Of a DNA stretch of 64,000 bases, positions 1 to 12,168 are shown piece by piece (position 1 is the first letter of the stretch; each line of letters begins with the position of its first letter). The position numbers and the translations under genes were made by a program. The stretch comes from Daphnia pulex (Eukaryota; Arthropoda; Branchiopoda; Diplostraca; Daphniidae). The stretch spans positions 8,060,001 through 8,124,000 of the forward strand of contig NC_060019.1 of assembly GCF_021134715.1 (NCBI RefSeq). The letters are read 5' to 3'. The notes under the pieces were generated by a model. The model was given only the letters and a program-made list of their open reading frames with translations. It searched no databases and was not told the origin of the DNA.

Positions 1-93
1 TCTTTCCTATCTCATGAATCGTTTAAGACGATTCAAAAACTGATTTCAAATACCGATTTGGCAGAGTTTTTCGATACATTGGAGCCATCTTAA
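1..93 (+). CDS. C-terminal end of an unidentified gene (partial)
   Basis: Frame 1 is open from the first base to a TAA at 91-93 and reads 30 residues ending FFDTLEPS, with an upstream SFLSHESFKTIQKL stretch that looks like amphipathic helix. The start lies outside the window, so the frame could also run out of an intron. It would lie tail to tail with PSMG1, whose stop is at 211-213. No family is recognised. The call rests only on the open frame at the edge and on the spacing to the next gene. Confidence 0.35.
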   Translation, partial: SFLSHESFKTIQKLISNTDLAEFFDTLEPS

Positions 94-210
94 AAAGGGA
101 GAAAAATAGTTTTGCTAATTGTTTTTAGACTTGTGAATGAACTTGCAGGACAGAAATCGTGTAAGTTTACAGCAAACGTTTCATGTATTTGGTTTGCGGT
201 TTAGAAAATA

Positions 211-1292
211 TTAGATGTACAAGTTTCCAGTCTTTGCGCTCTGAATACGAATTGGGAAACGTCCAGTCCGGCTGACTGGCAGTTGACGGGTAGATTCAAC
301 CGAGCCTAAAAATTTTGTGAATCCCTCCACCATATCTGCTTCTAGGTTAAGAGTGGAGGAGAAAACAACACAGGCTATGGCTGGAACTTCTTTTATATCG
401 CACACCGTCAATACTGGAAACAATTTTTTTTTAAACGTTAAGGTTTGCTTCTTTCAAAACACCGAAAATTATTTAATACTTCCTGCTGCAACTCCTCCTA
501 AGATATTGGGCTGCTCGAGTCTGGTACCTTTCAAAAAGTCAGAGCAACTGTAGTTTGAAGTTGCTAATGTTCTCATCAATGGTGTCTCCATGAAAGTTGG
601 ATGGTCATCACTTTTGAAATTTGAGCTGGCAGATACTGTTAATATCAGCACTGTTGTGGTGCTCTTGAAGCTATTTATAACCTGATGCAATGAACAGCAA
701 AGATTGCAATCTCACAATACAAGACCATCATTGGAGAAATTATTATACTACTTACAGTTTGGGAAAACAGATAAAAATCTTCAGAGGACATTGTTGAACT
801 ACAAGTGCAGAGTAAAATGTCCTGACTTATTTGGAAAAACAAGGACGGCTCAGGCTCCTTGTACTGCAAGCCCCAAATCTCAATATCAGATTTATCCAAC
901 TGTGTTTGTTTAATCAGTTTCCCAATAGGATCAGGGCTAACAAGAGGAAGGTGATTCTTAGCAAACTCTAAAATACAAAATATTAAATAGATTTGAATGT
1001 GAAAAAATAGCTCAACTTTCTCACCTGTCGCCTGTAATCCTTCAGAGAGGATAACTGTTTTACATTTTTCACGTATGTTTTCATCTAATTGAATTGTGTA
1101 AGTTGGTATTCTAAAATTGAGAAATAATGTCATGAGAATAACACAACCACTGATAAAGAATCAAAGCAATATTCTATTACTAAATCAATATTACTTTGTA
1201 GTGGCAAATGAAATGAAACCTTCATCATCATCGTCTTCAGGAATTTCTTCGGTTTTGGGATCCTCAAGGATTCGAAGTGATGTTGATTCCAT
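211..1292 (-). CDS. PSMG1: Proteasome assembly chaperone 1 (PSMG1/PAC1)
   Basis: PSMG1 pairs with PSMG2 and helps assemble the 20S proteasome alpha ring in the cytosol. Five exons on the minus strand, 1292-1195, 1110-1025, 967-756, 681-480 and 413-211, join in frame to 266 residues, close to the vertebrate length. The start (MESTSLRILEDPKTEEIPED) gives the acidic N-terminus usual in the family. The diagnostic segment is LEQPNILGGVAAG followed by CDIKEVPAIACVVF, which matches the conserved 'LEQPNIV...PAAVLSYC...IPAILY' region of vertebrate PSMG1. The C-terminus KTGNLYI resembles the vertebrate end. The fourth exon must use the acceptor before GTTATAAATAG to stay in frame. It is head to head with intersectin; about 580 bases separate the two start codons. 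Confidence 0.85.
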
Positions 1293-1870
1293 CTCAAAAA
1301 CTTCTGAAAAGTAAGCAAATCACAGCTGAATTTCAGTGAATTGCGTGAAATTAACGTTTACACTATTTATAACGCTTTAAGCTTAAGGCGTTTAAAAATT
1401 CAATAATTTTCAACCTACAATTCAAACTTCTCACGACTTACGTCACTTTCAAAGCAGACGACTTTACATTACTCGACATCTTTCAAGTTATGTTTTGCCA
1501 ATTTTTATTTTATTTTACGAATTGCATATTTTCCCGATAAAATCCATACAATTAATATTGAAAACGTTAACTAAGCTTATTTCTGATTTTCCAACACATT
1601 TGTTTATTATTTATTTGGTATTATGTTGAAATTTGGCGTCGTTGATTGCTATGGTAACAACGTCAATCGATTGAGAAAAAATTGTCAAATTTTATCGTCA
1701 TACGGTCATTCTCGTGCAGTTCGGCCCACTGATAAATTGTGTGTGTAGTCTAATTTTGAGTTATGTTGGAGTAAGAATCTGAATTATTCAATGTTCAATA
1801 ACTGCTAAAGTCCTTTAAGGTCACAGAGTGTATTACGATTTGCATAGTGTCAAAACCTGTGTTGCCGAAC
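1293..1870. promoter_or_regulatory. Bidirectional spacer between PSMG1 and intersectin
   Basis: The 578 bases between two divergent start codons must hold the 5' UTRs and promoters of both genes. The sequence is AT-rich, with no reading frame or recognised repeat. I see no convincing TATA box or named motif, so only the layout supports the call. Confidence 0.5.
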
Positions 1871-4800
1871 ATGGATCCGTTCGTCATTTTACCACAAGAA
1901 AAAGCTCGTTATGTAGAACAATTCAACTCATTGAAACCGGCTGGTGGATTTGTTAGCGGCGACCAAGCCAAAGGGTTTCTTTTGCAATCTCAACTCCCAC
2001 CTGTAATCCTGGGACATATTTGGTACAATGTTAAAGACATTGATGATAAAAACCAACAACTAATCCATTTGTTTTCATGTTCAGGGAACTTGCTGACATA
2101 AATTCTGATGGCAAGCTTGATTTCACTGAATTTAGCATTGCTTGCAAGTTGATAAATGCTAAACTTCGAGGATTTGATATTCCAAAAGTCTTGCCACCCA
2201 ATTTGAAAAATTCTGCTTCTGCTGGTGTTGGTTAGTGGAACATCCCTACTCTCTATTTGTATTTACCTGGGTATTTCATTCTGATTTTTTTTTTGTTTTC
2301 TTTATTGTAAGCTTCATCTGCTGGAACTCCTCCTTCATCTATGATGGGTGCTCCACTAGTCCCACTTGGAATGGTTTCAACTGGAGCAGTCCCTCCCATG
2401 ACCATGCATTCAGCTGCACCAGTTCTGGCTGCAGGGCCCCAGCCAACCAATCAACCTTTGGTTCAGCCTATGATGCAGCCATTGATGCAACCAATGATGC
2501 AGCCAGTAATGCAGCCAGTAATGCAGCCCATGATGCAGAATATGATGCAGCCAACGATGCAGCCCGCTATGCAGCCCTCTATGCAACCCACGATGCAACC
2601 CACGATGCAGCCCATGATGCAGCCCATGATGCAGCCTATGATGCAGCCTATGATGCAACCCATGGTGCAGCCAATAATATCATCAAATCTTCCACTACTT
2701 ATGCAAGGCGCAGGGTCTCCTGTTGGTTTACCTTTAATGGCAACCAATATGCAAAGTCCAACTGGAATGATTTCACCTCCTTCGGCTAATGCCGCTGCTG
2801 TTATTGGATCAGGATTTCCCACTTCGGCAGCAAGTTTCGACGGTTCGAAGCCAAGTACTCCTGACTCGTCAAAAACAGTGGTTCGGGCTCCATCAGTCGC
2901 TAGCAGAGAGTCGTAAGATCAATTCGACAACTATTTCAGTAATTTCACTTTAAATTTTTATTTTTATCTGAAAAATCCGAAGGTCAACTGAATGGGCAGT
3001 TCCGCATTCCTCAAAGTTGAAGTATGCCCAAGTTTTTAATAGTCATGATCGAGGAAAAACGGGCTTCTTGACAGGTGTTCAAGCTCGTGGAATTCTAGTT
3101 CAAACTCAGCTGCCACAGCATTTATTGGCCCGCATCTGGTAATAATACTTTTGATATGTTACAACTTGCAATCACAAATTTGACGCGCTTTCAAACAGGG
3201 GATTGTCGGACATTGATATGGATGGGCGCTTGTCGTGCGACGAGTTCGTATTAGCTATGCATTTATGCGACGTTGTACGAGCTGGAGATAAATTGCCAGA
3301 TACATTACCGCAAGAACTCGTGCCGCCAACGTTTCGTCGTCCTAGTTTAGTGAATGCGGCATCCGGTTCGCTAACCAGTCCAAAAGGACCATCAACACCC
3401 GAGTCCAATGTACAAGGTTTGATCGCCACGTCACCACCACCTACCGACGACATGAAAATGATGTCTCCAGTTTCTTTCGAAGACAAGCGAAAAGAGAATT
3501 TCGATAAAGGTGTGTTTTTCCATTAACTTTGGCACGTAGCAAGACTTAAAAATTGTGGAATATCTGGTTGGTTTTAGGGCAAGCTGAGCTTGATAAAAGA
3601 AGAAAAGCTTTGGCTGAACAGCAGCGTCGTGAGCAAGAAGAAAGAGAGAGAAAGGAGCGCGAAGAATATGAAAGAAAAGAGAAGTTGCGGCTGGAACAAG
3701 AACGCCGCCAACAAGCCGAACTGGAGAAGAAGTTGGCCAAACAACGCGAAATAGAAATGGTGAGTTGGTTGTTTTTCAAAGAAGAAAAAAGCATTTGATT
3801 TGATTGGTCATCACCGACTGCTGTAACAGGAAAAAGAAGAGCAGCGTCGTAAAATGTTGGAGCAGCGCGAAGCCGCAAGAAAAGAGATGGAAAGGCAAAG
3901 GCAGTTGGAGTGGCAGAAACAGAGACTTCAAGAACTTCTACAGCAGAGGCAAAAAGAGCAGGAAAAAGTGGCGCTACTTCGGGCGAACCACCAACGTCTT
4001 CAGACGGAACTCTCTGTTCTGGTAATAACTGGCCTTCTGATTGTTTTCTTTTGGCTTTAACTCAAATACATTTATTTTTTTCAGGATGACAGAGTAATGG
4101 AATTATCTTCCAAGATAATTGAAACTCGAACAGGCGTTGCCGAGACTAAGAATACAATCGACGGGATGCGTACTACTCGTGACACACAAATGGCTCAACT
4201 TTCGACACTAAAGACGCAGCTTCGTGAGCAAAATCAACGTCTTCTTACTGTTAGCCAAGAGAAAGTAAGGTTGGAAGCTAAAAATCGAATGAATGCAGCC
4301 ACTACACCTAACGCCAGTACGAACAAGCATTGCCATTATAATTTTTCTCTCTTAAAAGTTTAGTTACTAAGCGTTTACCTTTGGTTTATGCTAGATGAAG
4401 CTGAAACGATACAGAATACTACTGCTCGTCAAATTGCGTTGAATCAGACAAAAGAGAAGCTCGATGCATTAACAGAAGAGGTTTGTTTCTGGGAAAATAA
4501 TTTTCAAAACGATCAAAATAACAATGTTTCACGTTGTTCGATTATACAGCTGAATAGTAAGCTTGAAGATTCTGAAAATAACAACGCCCAATTAAGCAGT
4601 TTGAGAACGGAGATGTCCATGCTAGCTCGTACCTGCCAAGAAACTCACAAGTCATATCTTAAGAAGCGAGAGGAAGTTCTACTATTGCGTGCCACGGGTG
4701 GCAAGCAACAGTCTTGGAGTAACGATTCCTGGTCTGATTCAACTAATAGTTGGCCAGTTAGTGCAGGAACAACTCCTGCCATAGTAGACAACAGTTCCAA

Positions 4801-7800
4801 GTCAGGTCTCACTCGTTATCGGGCATTGTATGAGTTCGTGGCCCGTAATGGAGACGAAATCTCTTTCCAACCGGGCGATATAATCATGGTAATCGTTCAA
4901 TTTCATTCATTTTCTTCGTTTAACTAAGAGTTTTATCAAAATCAGGTAACGGAGTCACTTTCAAACGAACCTGGTTGGCTGAGCGGTGAAGTGCGAGGCC
5001 ATGTCGGTTGGTTCCCAGAGGCCTATGTGGAGAAAATGGATCAAGCAGGATGGTCAGATGCTGGTGGTACTGTAGCTGTCAGTAGTATTGATAGTCCCAT
5101 GGCTGGAGCAAAACGACATCCCCTGGAAGGTATTCAGGAACTGCCAGAAAATGTCAGTGACAACGGATCCATCGCGGATGCGGGTGCAGCTGTATCTTTG
5201 GCATTAGAGGCGGCTCATTCCGCTTTTATGCCAGTTACAACTAAAGTATCGGAAGAATCATCTTCTCCCATCCTTGGCCAAGTATGCGATTGTTCATTTT
5301 TTGGTTTTTTGCAAACGAATACTAATGCAGTTTGAGAAACTCTTTAGGGAGAAATCGTCGATAATTTGAAAGCGGAAGCCATTTACGTTTGGCAAGGCAA
5401 AAAGGACAACCATCTCTCCTTCAACAAAGGAGACGTTATTCTTGTTCGCGAACAGCAAGACCTTTGGTGGTTTGGCCAGTGTAATGACCGAAGTGGTTGG
5501 TTCCCCAAGTCATTTGTTTCACTCTTCCACACCGATACTGCCCCACAATCTCCAAAGGCAGTTATTTCTGCGCAAAATAGCAAAGGTATAGTTGGAAAAT
5601 TTCAAATGATTGAAATTTAAATAATTAACCATATTTGTAATGCATTATTCAGGTTTAGAAGAAAATTACTACATTGCTATGTACCCATACGAATCGAACG
5701 AGCCTGGAGATTTATCTTTCGTGGCTGGCGAAATGGTGACCATCATTAAAAAGGACGGAGACTGGTGGACTGGAACTATTGGAGCTCGAACCGGTGTGTT
5801 CCCTTCCAACTACGTGCAAAAAGCTGAGCTTCAATATGAAGCGGCAGCTGATTCCGAAGTTGAAGCTGCCTCAGCCGCTGCTGATGCTGCCGCGGCCGCT
5901 GCTGTTGCCAAAACAGTTGCTCCGGCAGTGAAGACAACGACTCAAGCAGATTCCAAGCGGCCTAATACTGCTCCAATCGATAGCGAATTTGAGGTATTTC
6001 ATTATTGATATTTGTACCTTTAGCCACGTAAAGTATCAAACTGCTAGCGCTAATGCTCCCTTCGACCCATCTCCCCTGCAAATGTCAATGTGCATATGTC
6101 AAGAAGTCGTTTTTTGTGTGTTGTTTCCATGTATTCCCGGATGAAATAGTCGTCTGTTAGTGGAATTCCTCGAGCCGCTTCCGCAGCTTCTAGCGGTGCA
6201 CCTTCACCTTCTAATATGGTATTCTTTCATCAAGCCAATTTACCAACCCATATCTCTTTAATGAGATTTCTTGCCATGAATGTATTTACTGATAAGTTAC
6301 TACTTCAACAGGGACGGGGAAGCAAAAAGCCTGAAATTGCCACAGTAATAGCCCCTTACTCGGCAACTAGTAGTGAGCAGCTATCGCTACAACGAGGACA
6401 ACTTATCATGATCCGGAAAAAATCTGCTTCTGGTTGGTGGGAAGGTGAACTTCAGGTACTACAATGTTATTTCTGAATGTCAACGCGGCTTACGCTTAAC
6501 TCATTAAATCGTCATCCTAGGCAAAAGGTCGAAAACGTCAGTTAGGATGGTTCCCAGCGTCGTACGTTAAAGTATTGAGTAGTTCGGGAGGCAGTAGCCG
6601 CACTACACCTGTGCCCGCCGAAATGGAGGATGAAATGCCGCAAATCCCTCCTGCCGCTCCAACTGAAACTGAAATTAGCGCAGCGTTTGAAGTCAATAAT
6701 GGTTCTGCGTTAGGTACAACCTCGTGCAACAACTATAGATAACATCCCATTTGTATTAATATTTCTTTTTCTCGCATTGCAGATCAAGTAGTAGCTCTGT
6801 TTCCATATACTGCCCAAAACGAAGATGAACTGAGCTTCCTTCAAGGCGATGTCCTGATTATAATTGATCGTGAAGACCCGGCTTGGTGGCGTGGGGAATT
6901 AAAGGGCCAGGTATTATTTACAGAAAGTTGCATGGACAAATTTAGCCTTTTCATCATATATGTTTTATCGCAACAGACCGGACTCTTCCCGTCTAACTAT
7001 GTGGAAGTCATGGGTAGTTTGGCTGCCTCAGCAGCTCTTGGAGCAGCAGCTAGTTCTGCTAGTTCCAACATCACTTCCACCTCTACTTCTCAGTGTAAGT
7101 GAGAGCTTCAGAGCTCGGACGCTTCAATTCTATTCCTTTCTATAGTGGGAAACTTGTTCTTCCATTTTCTCATTACTAGTTGTCCTTTTTTGTCCTTGAT
7201 GCTTTCATATCACCTCTCTTGTTATCTGTCTATTCCTGAGACTATGGGTAGAGCTTTCACAGGAACGGCAAATCAATTCACCCTTCTTTTCTCTTCTCTA
7301 CACTGAAACATTTAAACATTGCATTGATGGATAATGTTACTCTATTTTATGGTCGTTTTTGTTTCTCTTGATTTCATTAATTTTCTAATGAAATTTTCAT
7401 CTTTTACTTACATTCTTGCCTTTTCTTTCTTTATTTATTGTTTTGTTGTCGTTTACTTTATACAAAACTTTACTTTTTGTGGTGTGGGCGGCTTTTTAAG
7501 TAGAGTGTATTTGTCCTTATTGTAGGAAAGAGAAAGGACTGACGCGATGAGCCATCCATCCGGGGGGAAAGGGCAGCCGCACACCACGCCGTGCTTCCGT
7601 GTTAAAGGAAACTTAGGAAAGAAAATCAGCCAGAAACGCTTCTGTTTTTTTTTCCCCCTTTTTCTAAATTCTGTTTCTTTCTCAATTAATTTCTTACCAC
7701 TTAATCAACATCAAACTTCAGTTTTGTAGGTGTGCACTCCTTAAAACTAGTTCTGACGACGTGCCTTTCTTTTTTCCCCCTCTTCAATAAGTCTTTGAGT

Positions 7801-10800
7801 CCATTTCACAATTCATTCAGTTCTCGTCGATGCAGTCTGCCCTCATGGACTATATTCAATTTCTTGAGTTGCGTTTCGACTTTCTGATTTTTAAGTTTGA
7901 CTCGGCTTTGAATGGCACGGTGTGGTAGCGAGTCAATATTCCTTTTGTCGTCGTAAGAAACCCTCGTGATGTTACATCTTACCTGGGATCATGGATTCCA
8001 TGCTAGCGATTCTTACTAGCGTCTTGTACTCATCCTCCGATTGATGTGCACTTTAGGTTCGTTGTTTTTCTACACTGCAGAAGGAAAAAGAGATAGCTCT
8101 GTACAGCATTTTGCTTGCTCCTTCCTTATTTCCGACTTGTGTCGAATTATCATTAGTAGTAGCTTGTCTGTCCTTTTTTTTTTGGCTAGTATCTGTCATA
8201 CTCATCCGTAACCCATATAAAATCGCCGCACACTCTACGTGTGCATCTTTACTCTTATTCTTGTAACTTGAATCCATTCGATGCTGCTTTATGGCCATCG
8301 AGCGATTCAGCAAGAATAAGCTGTTTGAGCGAATCATCGTTCATCGTCTTCTTAGTGACCCGAAAAAGCATAAGAGCAAGCATTATTTCCCACAGTCTCC
8401 TAGTCTCTCTGTGCTAAAAAGACATAATCGATCGTCAGTTGCACTGAGCCGAGGAACGACGTTTCTCGCGCCTTAGTTTTGTTGTGTTTTCGATAGAGAG
8501 AGAGCGTCTAGTGTCGTTGTTACCTTTAATCTCCTTTCTCGGTAGTTGGACTACGCAACAGAATCTCTTTTTAAAATTAGTTTATTTCACTCGTTTGTGT
8601 CACCTTTATTTTCCGTTTAAAGTAATTTGAATACTCGTCGGTGGTTTGTGTCATCTATTTCCCCCCCTGATCGCTGGGTGTCCTCCGTTTCCAGTGCTCT
8701 TTTGGATTTTCATAATACTTTAAAAAAGTCTTAGAAAACGATTAGCTTTTCATCTGATCCGTGTGTGTTTTACTTGTTCATCATTGCAGTGCAGTTTTCC
8801 TTACTGTTAGTCTGTAATGAACATCTGGCAAGGTCGAATGTTTTTCTCTTTACTTATTATCATTCTTCGCTATGGATTCCAGTAGCTGAAATACATCGTT
8901 TGTCTTTGTGAAACACGAAACAGTTTTCTACGGATACATTTCTTGGTACCTTATACAACAGTTCTTGTGCTGTTTTGATCACCACACTTGTTTTTAGACA
9001 CACATTCTTTTAAATAGTGCACTCAACGCAACTTCCGATGAATGTCCTTCTTATGTCGATACAAGATTATCTAATATGTCAGAAAATAGCTCGATTTTGT
9101 TTGTATGGTCGAGATTATTTCTGAGCTGCTGCTGCTTCATCTTAGGGGCGACAATGAGGAAGGCCGAAACTGCAGACCTTTCCAGTCTTTCTCCTACTGA
9201 GCAAAAGCGACAGATTGTCATTCAAGAACTAATGAACACAGAGGAAAACTATATGGAGGACATGTCAATCGTCAATGAAGTAATGCACTTTCCTTCAAAG
9301 TCCCAATTTGTTTTGCTAATTCATTCTCTTGTTTTATTAGGTGTTCCAAAAACCGATGGTAGAATCGGGTGTCGTCAAGTTGGAAGACGTTGAAACAATT
9401 TTCGTTAACTGGAAGGATATTATCGCTTGTAATAATACTTTCTTAAGGTATAGTATTAAGCAAATGTGTCTCACAAAGTCACAATAATTTTAATCAACTC
9501 ATTGAGATGGAAATATTTTGTGTAGGGCACTTCGTATCAGGAAGAAAATGAGTCCTGGCGGAATAGTTCAAGCCGTCGGTGATATTCTGGTCGATTGTGT
9601 AAGTGTCAAACGCTTTAAATAGTCTTCATTTTATGCTGTACCATCTCATTTAGATTTTTTGTATTTATGATTTTCTAAACTTCGGACCCGCATGATCATT
9701 CGAAAGCTTCCGCACATGTCGCCTTACATTCGTTTCTGCAGTAGGCAGCTTAACGCTGCCGCTCTAATTCAGCGACGCCACGAAAGTGTTCCAGAATTTC
9801 GCGCTCTATTGAAAAAATGCCAACTGCATCCAAAAGTGAAAGGGATGCCGTTAACATCGTTTTTGCTAAAGCCCATGCAGAGGATTACCAAATATCCCCT
9901 GTTGATCAAAAAGGTAGACTTTGGTTTCTTCATCACTAAATTTCATCATTTGAATCACATTTTGGCTAATTTCAATTTGCGATAGATTTTAGAATCGACA
10001 GATGAAAGTCATCCTGATAGATTGTTGTTGGATGAAGCTCTTGTAAAGGCCGAAGAACTTTGTAATCAGGTATTAAACATTATTTAGTGCTGGCTAGGTA
10101 AATAACTTATGATCCCGGAAGTTAAATTCAAATTTTGCTTTCACTATTAGGTAAACGAAGGCGTAAGGGAGCAAGAAAATTCAGATCGACTGGAATGGTT
10201 ACAGCGAAGGGTTCAAATTGAAGGGTTAGACGAACAGCTTGTTTTTAACTCCATTACAAACATGCTGGGTCCTCGCAAACTCATCCATTTTGGTCCTTTA
10301 AAAAAAGTAAGGCATTGAAACGCATCTCATAGATTTTGTACTTTTATGAAAAATGATTTTCTCATTGAAACTAATTCAGATCAAAAGCAACAAGGAACTG
10401 CTGGCCTTCGTGTTCAATGATTTTCTAATGTTCACTACCGTCAACAAACCTTTAGCATCCATCAATCTTCAGTTTCTTTTTGATAAGAAATCGAGTGTGG
10501 CGTTGAAGATGTACAGAAAGGTTAGCAAATCTTTTCTTTCGTCAAAGATAATGAAATTCATTTTCTTTCTGTTTTGTCATGAGTAGCCTATATTTCTCAG
10601 AGAAATGACAGTGGTGCCAGGGGAAAACCATCCCGCCGATGGTGGTAATGAAAATGACACAGTGCCGACGCGCTTCACCATTCAAGACACGAATTGTAAG
10701 TTGTTGCTGACGTCCACCAGTTCGGCCGAACGGATTCTGTGGTTGCGGAAACTAGAGGAAGCACGAAAACACTGCTTGCTGACGGAGCGAGCTGTCCTAC

Positions 10801-12168
10801 AACGCCAAAGATCAAGTAGTCAAAGTTTTCTGTTTTTAATTAATTTTTGGGTTTCAATACCGCCTAAGATATACTGGTGCTTAATGTTTAATTATAACTG
10901 TCGCGCTTGCTTATTGCACAAGTGCATTAGTATGTCTGACAAAATCTATAAGATTTAATATGATAATCAAATAGTTAAAAATTTTAAATGGACATTGCCG
11001 CGTTATGCGTGGCCAATTCGCTCGTCTAACTCAAAATCCTTTAGAACAAAATGAAGGCAATGTTTGCGGACGATTGCTGGTTTTGGTCATGGAAGCTGAA
11101 AATCTACAGGCCAGTTCGGAAACGGGTAAGATGTACATTGAATTGAGAATAGTGGACTTCTGGATACGCATGCTCGGACGCACACAAACTTCACTACGAA
11201 AAGCTTTCCCCGCTTCTCTATCGTTTATTTGAACCTATACTAACGATTCAATCTTCAATTGCACATATTTATTTGGCTAATAGGCTTTGATTGAATTACG
11301 ATTCTCCTTAGTTACCATCGTTTTTCGGCAAAGTATTTTGTTGCTCTTATCTTTATCCTTCTTCCTTACTATAATGAATGCTAGTTTGGTGTTGTAACGA
11401 AACTCCTTTCATAATAATCTAACACGCATGATACTATTGATGATTTCTTGGCTTTCTCTGCCGTTTTCTCTTCACTTGCACACAGTAAGGCAAAGGCCCC
11501 CAGTAGGCAAGTTGCGAGTCGTCGTCGCCGAAGGCCTCGCTCTTACTTCACGGGGTAACTTAAAAGGTACAACCGTTTCTATGAATGATGTGCTTTCTGA
11601 TGTAGCACCATTAAATTCACATTTGAATGGCGTACCTGTTTTCTCATTTGAATTGGAACCACCTGCTCAGCACAACTAACTCACGCTTTCTCTGACTTGA
11701 AAAACTGTTTTGTCACAAATGGATGTTTGCCTCGACGTGGCATTGAAATTAAATTTCTACAGGAAAAAGCGACACTTTCTGTGAAGTCTATCTTGGATCG
11801 CAAGAACATCGAACCAAAGTGGTGCCTAAATCTCTCAACCCCAAGTGGAATGCGTCGATGCAGTTTTTAGTGAAAGACCTTCAGCAGGATGTCCTTTGTG
11901 TCACCGTGTTAGACCGCGATTACTTCTCACCAAACGGTATGCTAAAATATAATCATGCGTCTATAATCTAATATCTCCAAAATAACTATTCTGTTTCACG
12001 CATTTAACTGGGACAGAATTTCTGGGACGAACCGAGATTCGCATTGCTGATGTGCTGCAGGATTCAAAAATATATCGCGGCCCGCTCATCAAGCGGCTGC
12101 CTTTGTATGAGGTGGAATCGGGAGAAATCGTCCTCAAACTCGACCTTCAACTATTTAACCGCCGTTGA
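1871..12168 (+). CDS. ITSN: Intersectin, long form (endocytic scaffold and Cdc42 GEF)
   Basis: Scaffold of clathrin endocytosis and synaptic vesicle recycling; the C-terminal DH-PH unit of the family activates Cdc42. Exons: 1871-2022, 2085-2230, 2312-2912, 2983-3138, 3199-3509, 3578-3759, 3830-4021, 4085-4316, 4395-4480, 4550-4888, 4946-5281, 5348-5585, 5653-5993, 6150-6218, 6312-6455, 6521-6713, 6783-6910, 6977-7094, 9146-9279, 9341-9447, 9526-9598, 9707-9913, 9986-10069, 10151-10306, 10380-10520, 10587-10815, one of 11045-11125 or 11486-11566, 11763-11936, 12017-12168. All phases agree, giving 1,833 residues. Order: EH1 ([13 protein letters not shown]), a Met-Gln-Pro repeat, EH2 ([13 protein letters not shown]), an E/R/Q-rich coiled coil, five SH3 domains (ALYEF, AIYVW, AMYPY, VIAPY, ALFPY), DH ([15 protein letters not shown]), PH, C2. 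The upstream GTG in the same frame is not needed; the ATG at 1871 has a good context (AACATGG). AATAAA lies at 12487. Confidence 0.93.
2470..2673 (+). repeat. 12-base coding minisatellite, 17 units of xMQP, in intersectin
   Basis: Seventeen back-to-back 12-base units of the form NNN-ATG-CAG-CCN encode xMQP, where x is M, L, V, T, A, S or T. One unit ends in Asn instead of Pro and the last reads MVQP. The array sits between EH1 and EH2, where vertebrate intersectins have a proline/glutamine-rich linker. Because the unit is a multiple of three and has no stop in the other frames, several long false reading frames appear over it on both strands. Copy number is likely to vary between individuals. 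Confidence 0.9.
7095..9145 (+). other. Large intersectin intron between SH3E and DH; possible short-isoform 3' end
   Basis: This 2,051-base intron is far longer than its neighbours (mostly 60-80 bases) and falls exactly where the vertebrate short and long intersectins part. If the donor at 7095 is not used, the frame reads two more residues (Cys-Lys) and stops at TGA 7100-7102, giving a 1,323-residue EH-EH-coiled coil-5xSH3 protein. The intron is T-rich with several pyrimidine runs and no protein of recognisable family. I found no AATAAA in it by eye, so a short transcript with this tail is inferred from position only. Confidence 0.5.
11045..11125 (+). other. Alternative C2 exon A of intersectin
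   Basis: An 81-base exon with acceptor cctttag and donor ACGG|gtaag. It enters in phase 1 and leaves in phase 1. It encodes [20 protein letters not shown] and then LQASSET, the linker and first beta strand of the C2 domain (vertebrate equivalent: the GRLMV strand). Exon B at 11486-11566 has the same length, phase and structural role, so one or the other is presumably chosen. Confidence 0.75.
11486..11566 (+). other. Alternative C2 exon B of intersectin
   Basis: An 81-base exon with acceptor cacacag and donor AAAAG|gtaca, phase 1 in and out, encoding [20 protein letters not shown] and then [20 protein letters not shown] aligns with [13 protein letters not shown] of exon A, and both run into the shared [14 protein letters not shown] of the next exon at 11763. 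Using both exons together also keeps the frame but would duplicate a beta strand. Confidence 0.75.

Noticed and set aside
2235-2822. Long frames on both strands over the MQP array (Ala/Asp-rich, Gly/Cys/Ile-rich, His/Leu-rich)
   Set aside because: They are frame shadows of the 12-base repeat and lack any domain; the intersectin frame explains the DNA.
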